Shown here: positions 1 to 6,797 of the stretch, one piece after another
How the letters are laid out: each line of letters starts with the position of its first letter
How positions within the stretch are numbered: the first letter of the stretch is position 1
From: Hyphomonadaceae bacterium
GTDB taxonomy: Bacteria > Pseudomonadota > Alphaproteobacteria > Caulobacterales > Hyphomonadaceae
Assembly: GCA_030696545.1 (NCBI GenBank)
Contig: JAUYSA010000262.1
Span: forward strand, 1-13,253
Direction of reading: 5' to 3'
Length of the DNA stretch: 13,253 bases
Program-made: the position numbers and the translations under genes
The notes under the pieces: generated by a model
Seen by the model: only the letters and a program-made list of their open reading frames with translations
Database searches by the model: none
Told to the model about the DNA's origin: nothing

Positions 1-62
1 GGCGTGGCCTTGAGGATCTGCAGCAAGACGTGCGGCTGGTTGACGATGAGCTGGAGCAGCAT
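1..62 (-). CDS. 5' end of an unidentified gene, cut by the window edge
   Basis: A minus-strand ATG at 62..60 opens a reading frame of 20 codons that runs off the left edge, beginning MLLQLIVNQP. An AAGGA ribosome-binding site (complement of 69-73) sits 6 bases before the ATG, which is good spacing and supports a real start. The visible peptide is hydrophobic and Leu/Gln-rich. From memory the start resembles small membrane proteins of the DUF6622 type, but 20 residues are too few to be sure. It reads in the same direction as the sigma factor and cupin genes upstream and could be transcribed with them, though a 141-base gap with a hairpin separates them. Confidence 0.5.
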   Translation of the reverse strand, partial: MLLQLIVNQPHVLLQILKAT

Positions 63-176
63 GGTGAGTCCTTGTGTGGCGTGGGTTTGCGATGTCTGGA
101 CTTTGCCGGGGCGCTCGCGGCTCGGCTATCGCAAAGCGATGGAATTGCCGGATCGGGGAGTGAACGGGCAGCGGCG

Positions 177-196
177 CGGCGCGAAATGCAGCGCCG
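177..196. other. Inverted repeat after the cupin gene
   Basis: CGGCGC (177-182) and GCGCCG (191-196) form a perfect 6-bp stem with an 8-base loop, in the gap between the cupin stop codon at 204 and the partial gene at 62. It is placed where a terminator for the sigma/cupin pair would be, but there is no T-run on either side, so intrinsic termination is not demonstrated. I see nothing else in 63-203. Confidence 0.3.
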
Positions 197-203
197 GAAT
201 CAA

Positions 204-677
204 TCAGATCAGGTGATCAGACCGGGGCGATGCGCCGCGCAGGTAAATAACGGTGCCTTCGTCGCTGGAGCTCTCGCAGTCGAGCACGTCGCGGGGCACA
301 CGGTGGAAACTACCGGCAGGGAGCAAATGCCCGCCCAGCTTGAGGGTGCCTTCAAGGACGACGCATTCCTCGTCGATGGGGTGGCGGTGAGCAGGCAAAA
401 CCGCGCCCGGCTCGAACTTCAGCAGGTAAGACATCACGCCGTCCTGAATTGAAAGCACCTTTCGTGTGATGCCGGGCACGAATGGATGCCATGTCCCGTC
501 ATCGGGCTTGATGACCACGTGATGCCGTGCCGAGTCGGCAGCAATCATCTGCATCACCTGGGCCCGCACGCGCTCGATGGCCGCAGCATTGGCTGGATCG
601 GCGGGATCAACAGGGCGCGCCGCCGCGTTCAGGGCAGCGACGACTTCGGGATCCAGGGGCGATTGTTTGTCGCTCAT
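204..677 (-). CDS. ChrR-type cupin protein, candidate anti-sigma factor
   Basis: 157 aa from an ATG at 677..675 whose ATGA overlaps the stop of the sigma factor gene, so the two are probably translationally coupled. The C-terminal two thirds is a single cupin barrel. Motif 1 fits G(X)5HXH(X)3E(X)6G, with G91, H97, H99, E103 and G110; motif 2 is PAGSFH at 120-125. H97, H99, E103 and H125 would bind a metal. The N-terminal 50 residues look helical. Known: ChrR proteins bind and silence ECF sigma factors through an N-terminal zinc domain with an HxxxCxxC motif and carry a C-terminal cupin (Cupin_7 type). Here the cupin is present but HxxxCxxC is absent, so either it silences its partner without zinc or it is a sensor or enzyme that is merely co-expressed. 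A longer frame extends upstream but lies inside the sigma gene. Confidence 0.8.
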   Translation of the reverse strand: MSDKQSPLDPEVVAALNAAARPVDPADPANAAAIERVRAQVMQMIAADSARHHVVIKPDDGTWHPFVPGITRKVLSIQDGVMSYLLKFEPGAVLPAHRHPIDEECVVLEGTLKLGGHLLPAGSFHRVPRDVLDCESSSDEGTVIYLRGASPRSDHLI

Positions 678-1288
678 GTCAATTGCCTGACGCTTGCCGC
701 GTCGAGCGCAATGCGCAGTTTTTGCTGGGCGCGCGTCATCAGCGATTTGACGGTGCCCAACGGAAATCCGGTCAGCTCCGCGATCTCGCTCTGGGTGTGT
801 TCCTTGAAGTACGCCAGACCCAGCACCCATCTTTCGTGCGGCGACAAAGCAAGGAGCGCCGCGTGCAGCCGGCTTTTGCGTTCGACGCTCTCCAAAAGCG
901 CATCGGGGCCCGGGTCCTCGTGCGGACGGGTGTCGTCCGGGTTGTGCGCCGGAGCACCTGACATGCCGCCGTGGCGCAGTGCTTCCTGGCGCAGCCTGTC
1001 CAGGGCCCTGCTGCGTGCGATGGTGAGCAACCAGGTGACTGCACTGCCGCGCTCGGCGTCAAAACGGCTCGACTCGCGCCAGACCTGGAAATAGCAGTCG
1101 GCCAGAACGTCCTGTGCATGCGAAGCGCCGACGATCCGGCGGACCACGGCCAAAGCGTAGGGGACGGTGCCTGTGTAGAACTCTTCGAAAGCGCGAGCGT
1201 TTCCGGCGGCCGCCGACCGAAGCAGCGCTGCCAGTTGTGCATCCCGGATCATCGTGGAAGCAGCTGGGTCTAGTTGGATATCGGCCAT
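674..1288 (-). CDS. ECF-type RNA polymerase sigma factor
   Basis: 204 aa if translation starts at the ATG at 1288..1286. Sigma region 2 covers roughly residues 30-100, with GNARAFEEFYTGTVPYA and a DVLADCYFQVWRESSRFD stretch typical of region 2. Region 4 covers about 137-195, with the helix-turn-helix ELTGFPLGTVKSLMTRAQQK at 171-190. There is no sigma 1.1 or region 3, as expected for an ECF factor (usually 160-200 aa). It overlaps the downstream cupin gene by ATGA, the usual sigma/anti-sigma arrangement. The start is uncertain: in-frame ATGs also lie at 1411, 1357 and 1252, and none has a strong ribosome-binding site. 1288 gives a family-typical N-terminus and leaves room for the promoter-like sequence at 1366-1393. 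It probably directs a stress regulon, perhaps photo-oxidative by analogy with RpoE/ChrR. Confidence 0.88.
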   Translation of the reverse strand: MADIQLDPAASTMIRDAQLAALLRSAAAGNARAFEEFYTGTVPYALAVVRRIVGASHAQDVLADCYFQVWRESSRFDAERGSAVTWLLTIARSRALDRLRQEALRHGGMSGAPAHNPDDTRPHEDPGPDALLESVERKSRLHAALLALSPHERWVLGLAYFKEHTQSEIAELTGFPLGTVKSLMTRAQQKLRIALDAASVRQLT

Positions 1289-1365
1289 CGTTGTCGCGTG
1301 CAGGAAGCCTATCACGGCAGCGCGATTTCCGGGTGCGATGAAGGTGAGCGAGGCCATGACACCAG

Positions 1366-1393
1366 CATACGGCTGATTGCGGCGACCGGATGC
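1366..1393 (-). promoter_or_regulatory. Candidate ECF-type autoregulatory promoter for the sigma gene
   Basis: On the minus strand GCATCC (complement of 1388-1393, preceded by T as TGCATCC) and CGTATG (complement of 1366-1371) are exactly 16 bases apart. This resembles promoters of RpoE/ChrR-type ECF sigma factors, which have a -35 element near TGATCC and a CGT-containing -10. It points at the sigma gene, as expected for autoregulation. The match was found by eye and rests on my recollection of the consensus. Confidence 0.4.
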
Positions 1394-1402
1394 ATCGATA
1401 AT
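1374..1402 (+). promoter_or_regulatory. Candidate housekeeping promoter for uppP
   Basis: GATAAT at 1397-1402 is a good -10 hexamer (5 of 6), with a weak -35 (CTGATT, 1374-1379) 17 bases upstream. Transcription would begin near 1409, leaving a leader of about 17 bases that includes the AAGGAG ribosome-binding site at 1415-1420. It overlaps the opposing candidate sigma promoter. Confidence 0.35.
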
Positions 1403-1425
1403 CGCTGCCACTTCAAGGAGCGCGT

Positions 1426-2250
1426 GTGGATTTCGTGTTGTTGGCCAAAGCTGCGGTGATGGGTGTGGTCGAGGGCCTGACTGAGTTCCTGCCCATTTCC
1501 AGCACGGGCCACCTCATCCTTGCGGGCGCCTTGCTGGGCTTTGACGACGAGAAGGCCAAGGTCTTTGACATCGCCATCCAGACCGGCGCGATCCTCGCCG
1601 TGATCATCGTTTACTGGCAGAAGATCCGTGACACGCTGGTGGCACTTCCCACGCAGCGATCGGCCCAGAAGTTCTCGCTCAACGTCGTGATCGGGTTTAT
1701 TCCGGCCGTCCTTCTGGGGCTCGTGCTGGGCAAGATGATCAAGGAGCACCTGTTCACGCCGGCGGTGGTGGCAAGTACTTTCATCATCGGCGGCTTCATC
1801 ATCTTGTGGGCCGAAAAGCGCCCGCCTTCAGCGGTTCGCGTGAACGACGTGGATGACATGACCTGGAAAGACGCGCTCAAGGTGGGGCTGGTGCAATGCC
1901 TGGCGATGGTCCCCGGAACGAGCCGGAGCGGCGCGACCATCATCGGCGGCATGTTGCTCGGCCTGTCGCGCAAGGCGGCGACTGATTTTTCGTTCTACCT
2001 GGCGATTCCGACCCTGATCGGTGCGGGGGTGTACAGCCTGATCAAGGAGCGGGCGCTGCTGTCGATGGCTGACCTGCCGATGTTTGCGGTCGGGCTGTTC
2101 TTCTCGTTTGTCAGCGCCTGGCTGTGCGTTCGCTGGCTGCTGCGGTACATCTCCACGCACAGCTTTGTCGCATTCGCCTGGTACCGGATCGCGTTTGGCA
2201 TCGTGGTGCTGCTGACGGCGTGGACGGGTGTGGTGAAGTGGGCGGGGTGA
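1426..2250 (+). CDS. uppP: Undecaprenyl-diphosphatase UppP (BacA)
   Basis: 274 aa. It dephosphorylates undecaprenyl pyrophosphate to the monophosphate in the inner membrane, recycling the lipid carrier for peptidoglycan and other surface polymers; overproduction of the family gives bacitracin resistance. The first signature (E16-G17 through E20, then PISSTGH at 23-29) and the second (PGTSRSG at 163-169, with the catalytic-type Arg167) are both intact. Several hydrophobic helices follow, for example 53-63, 88-102, 113-128, 190-206 and 219-236. The length matches the family (about 265-280 aa). The start is a GTG with AAGGAG at 1415-1420, 5 bases upstream. It is divergent from the sigma factor gene and convergent with the hydrolase gene, from which it is separated by 29 bases. 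Confidence 0.96.
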   Translation: MDFVLLAKAAVMGVVEGLTEFLPISSTGHLILAGALLGFDDEKAKVFDIAIQTGAILAVIIVYWQKIRDTLVALPTQRSAQKFSLNVVIGFIPAVLLGLVLGKMIKEHLFTPAVVASTFIIGGFIILWAEKRPPSAVRVNDVDDMTWKDALKVGLVQCLAMVPGTSRSGATIIGGMLLGLSRKAATDFSFYLAIPTLIGAGVYSLIKERALLSMADLPMFAVGLFFSFVSAWLCVRWLLRYISTHSFVAFAWYRIAFGIVVLLTAWTGVVKWAG

Positions 2251-2279
2251 AGGGGCGGGGTGAGCACCCGACCCGGTCG

Positions 2280-3086
2280 TCAGCTGAAGTCGAAACCGCG
2301 TAGCGCCGCTTCGATCGCGGCCGCCGTTGCACCCGGTTTTTCCATCGGAAACAGATGACTGCCATCGAGCATCATCATGCGGCCACGGGTGACATCCAGG
2401 GTCATCGCCATGCCGACCTGCTTCATCTCTTCGGATTGACGCCCGCCAATGAACGCCACTTCACACTTGAGCGGGTGGCGCTTGAGCAGGCGGTCGAGGT
2501 TGTCAGGCAGCGTGTTGTAGATCGCCGTCTCGACGTCCCGATCGAAGCTCAGGATGCGTTCTCCGTCTTCATCGTGCGTGCAGTGCTTGATGTAGTCGGC
2601 CAGCACCCGCTCTTCCCATTTGGCAAAGGCCTTCTTGTGCCGGAAATGCTCCAGCGCATCATCGGCCGACGGCCAGCGGTTCTTGCGTTTGCGGCTGACG
2701 CGACCCGGCGACACCGAACCCACGAGTTGCGTTCGTTTCATCGCGCCCAAGGCCGTGGCCTTCCAGCCGCCCAGCAGGGGTGAATCGAGCAGCAACACGC
2801 CACGCGCCAGATGCGGATGGCGCGCTGCGCACATCAGGCTCAAGAATCCGCCCAGCGAATGCCCCACCAGGAACACGGGCTCACCGCGTTTTTCGACAAT
2901 CGGTGCGGTGAAGTCGTGCAGCTGTTGCACAAGTCCAGGCCAGTTATTGGTCACCCGATAGCGCTCTTCGTGACCGAAACGCTCGACGGCCTTGACCAGA
3001 AAACCGCGCGAGCGCAAGTCGGCAAAAAGCGCCGTGTAGGTCGCCGCCGGGAAACTGTTGGCGTGCGAGAAAACGATGGGCGTCAA
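2280..3086 (-). CDS. Alpha/beta hydrolase
   Basis: 268 aa. The nucleophile elbow is GHSLGG at 75-80, with Ser77 as the catalytic serine, and GSHLFPMEKP at 242-251 supplies the catalytic His244. The acid is not certain; the strand before it reads AFIGGRQSEE (211-220), where an Asp would be expected and only Glu219/220 are present. The substrate cannot be told from sequence; a soluble cytoplasmic esterase or lipase-like enzyme is likely, with no signal peptide visible. The start is a TTG at 3086..3084 that overlaps the stop of the protease gene (TTGA). With little ribosome-binding site, it is probably translated by coupling. A rare TTG start plus overlap suggests low, stoichiometrically linked expression with the protease. 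Confidence 0.85.
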   Translation of the reverse strand: MTPIVFSHANSFPAATYTALFADLRSRGFLVKAVERFGHEERYRVTNNWPGLVQQLHDFTAPIVEKRGEPVFLVGHSLGGFLSLMCAARHPHLARGVLLLDSPLLGGWKATALGAMKRTQLVGSVSPGRVSRKRKNRWPSADDALEHFRHKKAFAKWEERVLADYIKHCTHDEDGERILSFDRDVETAIYNTLPDNLDRLLKRHPLKCEVAFIGGRQSEEMKQVGMAMTLDVTRGRMMMLDGSHLFPMEKPGATAAAIEAALRGFDFS

Positions 3087-3910
3087 ATCAGCCGCTCGTC
3101 GGGCCGCGTGATCTTCTTGAGCGGCTTGCTGCGCCCCGTGTCAACCTTGAGCGGCGTGTCGGTATGCGCGTCGTCCCAGACCGGGTCATCGAGGCTGTCG
3201 AAGACTTCGCGCAGCTTTTGCCCCCAGCTGCTGTGCAGCATGCGGTAGTAGGGGTTCTGCATGTCGATCGAGACGATCTTTTCGGTCTGGAAGTTGTTGG
3301 TCTCGTACACGACCAGATCCAGCGGGGGGCCGACCGACAGGTTCGACTTCATCGTCGAATCCATCGACACTAGGGCGCACTTGGCCGCTTCATCCAGGGG
3401 CGTGTCGGGCGTGAGCACGCGGTCGAGCACCGGCTTGCCGTACTTGGATTCGCCGATCTGGAAATACGGCGTTTCGGGCGTCGCTTCGATGAAATTTCCG
3501 GCCGAATACACCTGGAAAAGCCGCATGCCTTCGCCGCGGATCTGGCCGCCAAAGATGAGGCCGACGTTGAAGTCGACGCCAGAGTTCTTCAGCGCCTCAG
3601 CGTCGCGGTCATAGACATGGCGCACCGCGTTACCCAGAACGCGCGCGGCATCGAACATGCTGTTGGCATTCCAGATGGTGATGGTTTCGCCGTCTTTTCC
3701 TTCCTTGAGCTGCTCGACCTGCAGCATCTCGCGCACCGACTGCGCAATGCTGAGGTTGCCCGCAGAAAGCAGCACCATGAAGCGATCGCCGGGGCGCTCG
3801 TACACGATCATCTTGCGGAAGGTGCTGATGTTGTCCACGCCCGCGTTGGTACGGGAGTCGGAGAGAAACACCAGTCCGGCGTTGAGCTTGATGCCGACGC
3901 AATAGGTCAT
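3083..3910 (-). CDS. Anbu-type proteasome-like protease (COG3484)
   Basis: 275 aa, a member of the Ntn-hydrolase family related to proteasome beta subunits and HslV. The protein begins M-T-Y-C-V-G; removal of Met would expose the N-terminal threonine nucleophile. In mature numbering Asp17 (in SDSRTNAG) and Lys32 (in STFRKM) lie where the proteasome Asp17 and Lys33 are expected. The SDSRTNAGVDNIS stretch is characteristic of the Anbu group. Known: Anbu assembles into open spiral or ring particles, and its gene usually sits with an alpha-E protein, a circularly permuted ATP-grasp enzyme and a transglutaminase-like protein. None of these is here. Instead the gene is overlapped by mutS upstream (ATGA) and the hydrolase downstream (TTGA). 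Its substrate is unknown. Confidence 0.9.
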   Translation of the reverse strand: MTYCVGIKLNAGLVFLSDSRTNAGVDNISTFRKMIVYERPGDRFMVLLSAGNLSIAQSVREMLQVEQLKEGKDGETITIWNANSMFDAARVLGNAVRHVYDRDAEALKNSGVDFNVGLIFGGQIRGEGMRLFQVYSAGNFIEATPETPYFQIGESKYGKPVLDRVLTPDTPLDEAAKCALVSMDSTMKSNLSVGPPLDLVVYETNNFQTEKIVSIDMQNPYYRMLHSSWGQKLREVFDSLDDPVWDDAHTDTPLKVDTGRSKPLKKITRPDERLI

Positions 3911-6573
3911 TTGATATCAGCCAGCTTTTCAGTCAGCTTCTTGAGTTGATACAGGGCGTCGAGTGCTTCACGCGGGCTCATCGCATCGGGGTTCAGTGCG
4001 CCCACCGCCGCTTCGACTGCGCTGTGCATGGGCGCGTCGGCGGCGGGCGGCGCTTCGAACAAGTCTACCTGCTCGCGAGCCTGAGTCTGCTGGTTCTCCA
4101 GCGCTGTCAGGGCGTGGCGCGCATGGTTGACCACGGCCGCGGGCATGCCGGCCAGTTTTGCAACTTGTATGCCATAGCTGCGGCTGGCCGGACCCGGCTG
4201 GATCTCGTGCAGAAAGACGATGTCACTGCCCGACTCGGCGGCGCTGACATGCACATTAACGGCGCAGTGGTGCTTTGCGGGGAACTCCGTCAGTTCAAAA
4301 TAGTGCGTCGCAAAAAGTGTGAACGACTGCGTCCTGTCATGCAGGTGCGCGGCGATCCCCGAGGCCAGCGCAAGTCCGTCGAAAGTGGAGGTACCCCGGC
4401 CGATCTCATCCATCAGCACCAGAGAATTCGATGTGGCGGCGTGCAGGATCTGCGCGGCTTCGGTCATCTCCAGCATGAATGTCGATTGCGCGTTGGCCAG
4501 GTCGTCAGCCGCACCAATCCGGGTATGGATCGCGTCCATCGGTCCGAGGCGGCACGATGCGGCAGGAACGTATGAGCCCATCGAACCCAGCAGGCAAATC
4601 AGCGCAACTTGCCGCATGTAGGTCGATTTGCCGCCCATGTTGGGCCCTGTGATGACCTGCATCCGCTGCCTGGGCCCCAGGCGCGTGTCGTTCGCGATGA
4701 AACTTCCGCCACTGGTTTCGGCCAGGCGGCTTTCGACCACGGGGTGACGTCCCTTGACGATCTCGATGCCGGGTTCGCGCATGAATTGCGGTCGGCACCA
4801 GTTGAGCGTGAGCGAGCGTTCGGCCAGCGCGCACAGCGCATCGAGCGAGGCCATCGCACGAGCCAGGCGCGTCAATGCGGGAACATGCGCCTGCAGCTGG
4901 TCGAGCAGCTGTTCGTAGAGCCATTTTTCCCGGGCGAGCGCCCGGTCCTGGGCGGACAGCGCCTTGTCTTCGAAGGCCTTGAGTTCCGGTGTGATGAACC
5001 GCTCGGCGTTCTTGAGCGTCTGGCGCCTGCGGTAATCAGCCGGTACCTTGTCGAGTTGCCCCTGCGTGACTTCGATGTAGAAACCGTGCACCTTGTTGAA
5101 CTGCACCCGCAGGTTGGCAATCCCGCTTCGGGCGCGTTCGCGCGCTTCCAGTTCGAGCAGGAAGCCGTCGCAGTTGTCCTGGATCGCCCGCAACTCGTCG
5201 AGCTCTGCATCAAGCCCTGTTGCGATCACGCCGCCATCGCGCATCAGCGCGGCCGGCTCTGCGTGGATGGTGCGCGCCAGCACCTCCGTGCAGCCGTGGG
5301 GCGGCGACATCGACGCCGCGATCTCGGCCAGCAAGCCGTCCACGTCGTGCAGCTGCAAGGCGAGTTGCCATGACTTTTCGAGCGACTGCTTCAATCCCAC
5401 CAGTTCACGCGGACGGACCTGTCGCAAGGCGATGCGCGCGGTGATGCGCTCCACATCGCTGCAGCCTTTCATCTCCGTGCGAAGGCGTTGCCAGAGTCCG
5501 CCGCGCAAGGTGGCGATGGCCTCATGGCGCATCACCGCCTGCGTGCGCTCGCGACGGGGCTCCAGCAGCCAGCACTTGAGCATGCGGCTGCCCATGCCGG
5601 TCAGGCAGGTGTCCAGCAAAGAGAACACGGTGGGCGAGTCTTCGCCGCGCAAGGTCTGCACGAGTTCGAGATTTCGCCGTGTGGTGACGGGCAGGTCGAT
5701 CAACTCGTCATCGCGCTGGACCTGCAGGCTCTGCACGTGCGAAAGCGCCCGGCCCTGCGTGTGTTCCGCGAAAGTCAGCAGGGCCGACGCGGCGGCATGT
5801 GCGTGCAGCATCTCATCGGCGCCCCAGGCCGCGAGCGTTGCACTATTGAGCTGGCCCAGGAGCTTGCGCAGGCCCAGGCCGGCGTCAAACTGGAAGTCGG
5901 GGCGCTCGGTCAGCGAGAAAGAAGACGCGGCCTTCATGGCCTTCAGTCGCTGTGCAAAAACGGGTGTGACGCCGGAACTGAACACCAGCTCGCTCGGGCC
6001 GATGCGTGCAACCCATGATTCGAGTTCATCACCGGCGCATTCGCCCAGCTGCAAGGCGCCTTGCGTGACGCTCAGCCAGGCCAGCCCGAGCTTGTGCCGC
6101 GAGCCCTGGTGCACGGCCAGCAGCATGGCTTCGGACTTGTCGTTCAGCAGTTCAGTGTCCGTGAGCGTGCCGGGCGTGACGACCCGCATCACCTTGCGCT
6201 CGACGGGGCCCTTGGAGGTCGCCACATCGCCGACCTGCTCGCAGATCGCGACCGACTCGCCGTGCCGGATCAGTCGGGCAAGGTAGCCCTCCATCGAGTG
6301 GAAGGGTACGCCCGCCATCACCACGGGCTCGCCACCGGAGTTGCCGCGACGGGTCAGCGTGATGTCGAGCAGGCGAGACGCCTTTTCTGCGTCGCTGTAG
6401 AACAGCTCGTAGAAGTCGCCCATCCGATAGAACACGAGCGTGTCCGGATGCTCGGCCTTGATGGCGAGGTACTGCGCCATCATGGGGGTATGTTTAGTCA
6501 GCTCCTCTGACCGATTTGCACCGGTCTGGACCGGCACCGTCAGTTCGGGCGTTTTTCCTTTCGAATCAAGCAC
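3907..6573 (-). CDS. mutS: DNA mismatch repair protein MutS
   Basis: 888 aa, full length for the family (about 850-890). It binds mispaired DNA and, with ATP and MutL, starts mismatch repair. The mismatch-reading Phe-X-Glu motif is F54-Y55-E56 in MGDFYELF. The Walker A loop is GPNMGGKST at 643-651, and Walker B is at 717-723, ending in D722-E723 (LVLMDEIGRGTSTFDG region). The ATPase signature, the TFMLEM segment and the FATHYFELTEF segment are all intact. The start is a GTG at 6573..6571 with an AAAGGGG ribosome-binding site about 6 bases upstream; a Met-Met pair at residues 31-32 is an alternative start that lacks comparable support. It is the first gene of a coupled operon with the Anbu protease and hydrolase. 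The mobile element lies immediately upstream. Confidence 0.97.
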   Translation of the reverse strand: MLDSKGKTPELTVPVQTGANRSEELTKHTPMMAQYLAIKAEHPDTLVFYRMGDFYELFYSDAEKASRLLDITLTRRGNSGGEPVVMAGVPFHSMEGYLARLIRHGESVAICEQVGDVATSKGPVERKVMRVVTPGTLTDTELLNDKSEAMLLAVHQGSRHKLGLAWLSVTQGALQLGECAGDELESWVARIGPSELVFSSGVTPVFAQRLKAMKAASSFSLTERPDFQFDAGLGLRKLLGQLNSATLAAWGADEMLHAHAAASALLTFAEHTQGRALSHVQSLQVQRDDELIDLPVTTRRNLELVQTLRGEDSPTVFSLLDTCLTGMGSRMLKCWLLEPRRERTQAVMRHEAIATLRGGLWQRLRTEMKGCSDVERITARIALRQVRPRELVGLKQSLEKSWQLALQLHDVDGLLAEIAASMSPPHGCTEVLARTIHAEPAALMRDGGVIATGLDAELDELRAIQDNCDGFLLELEARERARSGIANLRVQFNKVHGFYIEVTQGQLDKVPADYRRRQTLKNAERFITPELKAFEDKALSAQDRALAREKWLYEQLLDQLQAHVPALTRLARAMASLDALCALAERSLTLNWCRPQFMREPGIEIVKGRHPVVESRLAETSGGSFIANDTRLGPRQRMQVITGPNMGGKSTYMRQVALICLLGSMGSYVPAASCRLGPMDAIHTRIGAADDLANAQSTFMLEMTEAAQILHAATSNSLVLMDEIGRGTSTFDGLALASGIAAHLHDRTQSFTLFATHYFELTEFPAKHHCAVNVHVSAAESGSDIVFLHEIQPGPASRSYGIQVAKLAGMPAAVVNHARHALTALENQQTQAREQVDLFEAPPAADAPMHSAVEAAVGALNPDAMSPREALDALYQLKKLTEKLADIK

Positions 6574-6797
6574 TTTTGACCCCTTTCAGGCGCGCCGAGA
6601 GGCTCTTCACGAGCCGAGTGCGGCAAAGTGAATCATCGCTCAAGGAGCGCCATAGGGGAACTGATTCCACCAAATTGCCGTAAACTCTAATTCTGGTCCC
6701 CCTCGCGAGCTCACCAGTCGGAAGACCGCGCGCAGCAAGGGTTTCGAGATGACGCGCAGTCCCCCGCTGGCGGGGCAAAGCCAGTCGAGGAGTGTCC
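6574..6797. other. Divergent gap between mutS and the integrase; probable left junction of the element
   Basis: This 224-base gap must hold the promoters of both mutS and the integrase and probably the attachment site, since tyrosine recombinase genes usually lie next to att. A patch less rich in GC at about 6640-6695 stands out from its surroundings. Inverted repeats are present: CTGGT (6693-6697) with ACCAG (6713-6717), an 8-bp CTCGCGAG palindrome at 6702-6709, and a CCCCGC/GCGGGG pair at 6762-6775. I could not find a convincing -35/-10 pair, a tRNA gene or a repeat of this region elsewhere in the window, so the exact junction is undefined. Confidence 0.45.

Noticed and set aside
486..1094. 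Long plus-strand reading frames opposite the sigma and cupin genes
   Set aside because: They are shadows of recognised minus-strand genes in GC-rich DNA, with Arg/Ser/Ala-rich translations, no ribosome-binding site and no family resemblance.
2251..2279. Bidirectional terminator between uppP and the hydrolase
   Set aside because: Only a 4-bp GGGT/ACCC stem is visible in the 29-base gap, with no T-run on either strand.
4609..6286. Several long plus-strand frames opposite mutS (for example 5093-6286)
   Set aside because: MutS motifs fix the true strand and frame throughout; the antisense products are low-complexity Ser/Arg-rich sequences.
6735..6780. Possible tRNA 3' fragment as an attachment site (GGTTTCGAGA resembles a T-loop)
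   Set aside because: No T-stem of five pairs forms, and no acceptor stem or CCA end follows at the right distance, so there is no support for a tRNA remnant here.
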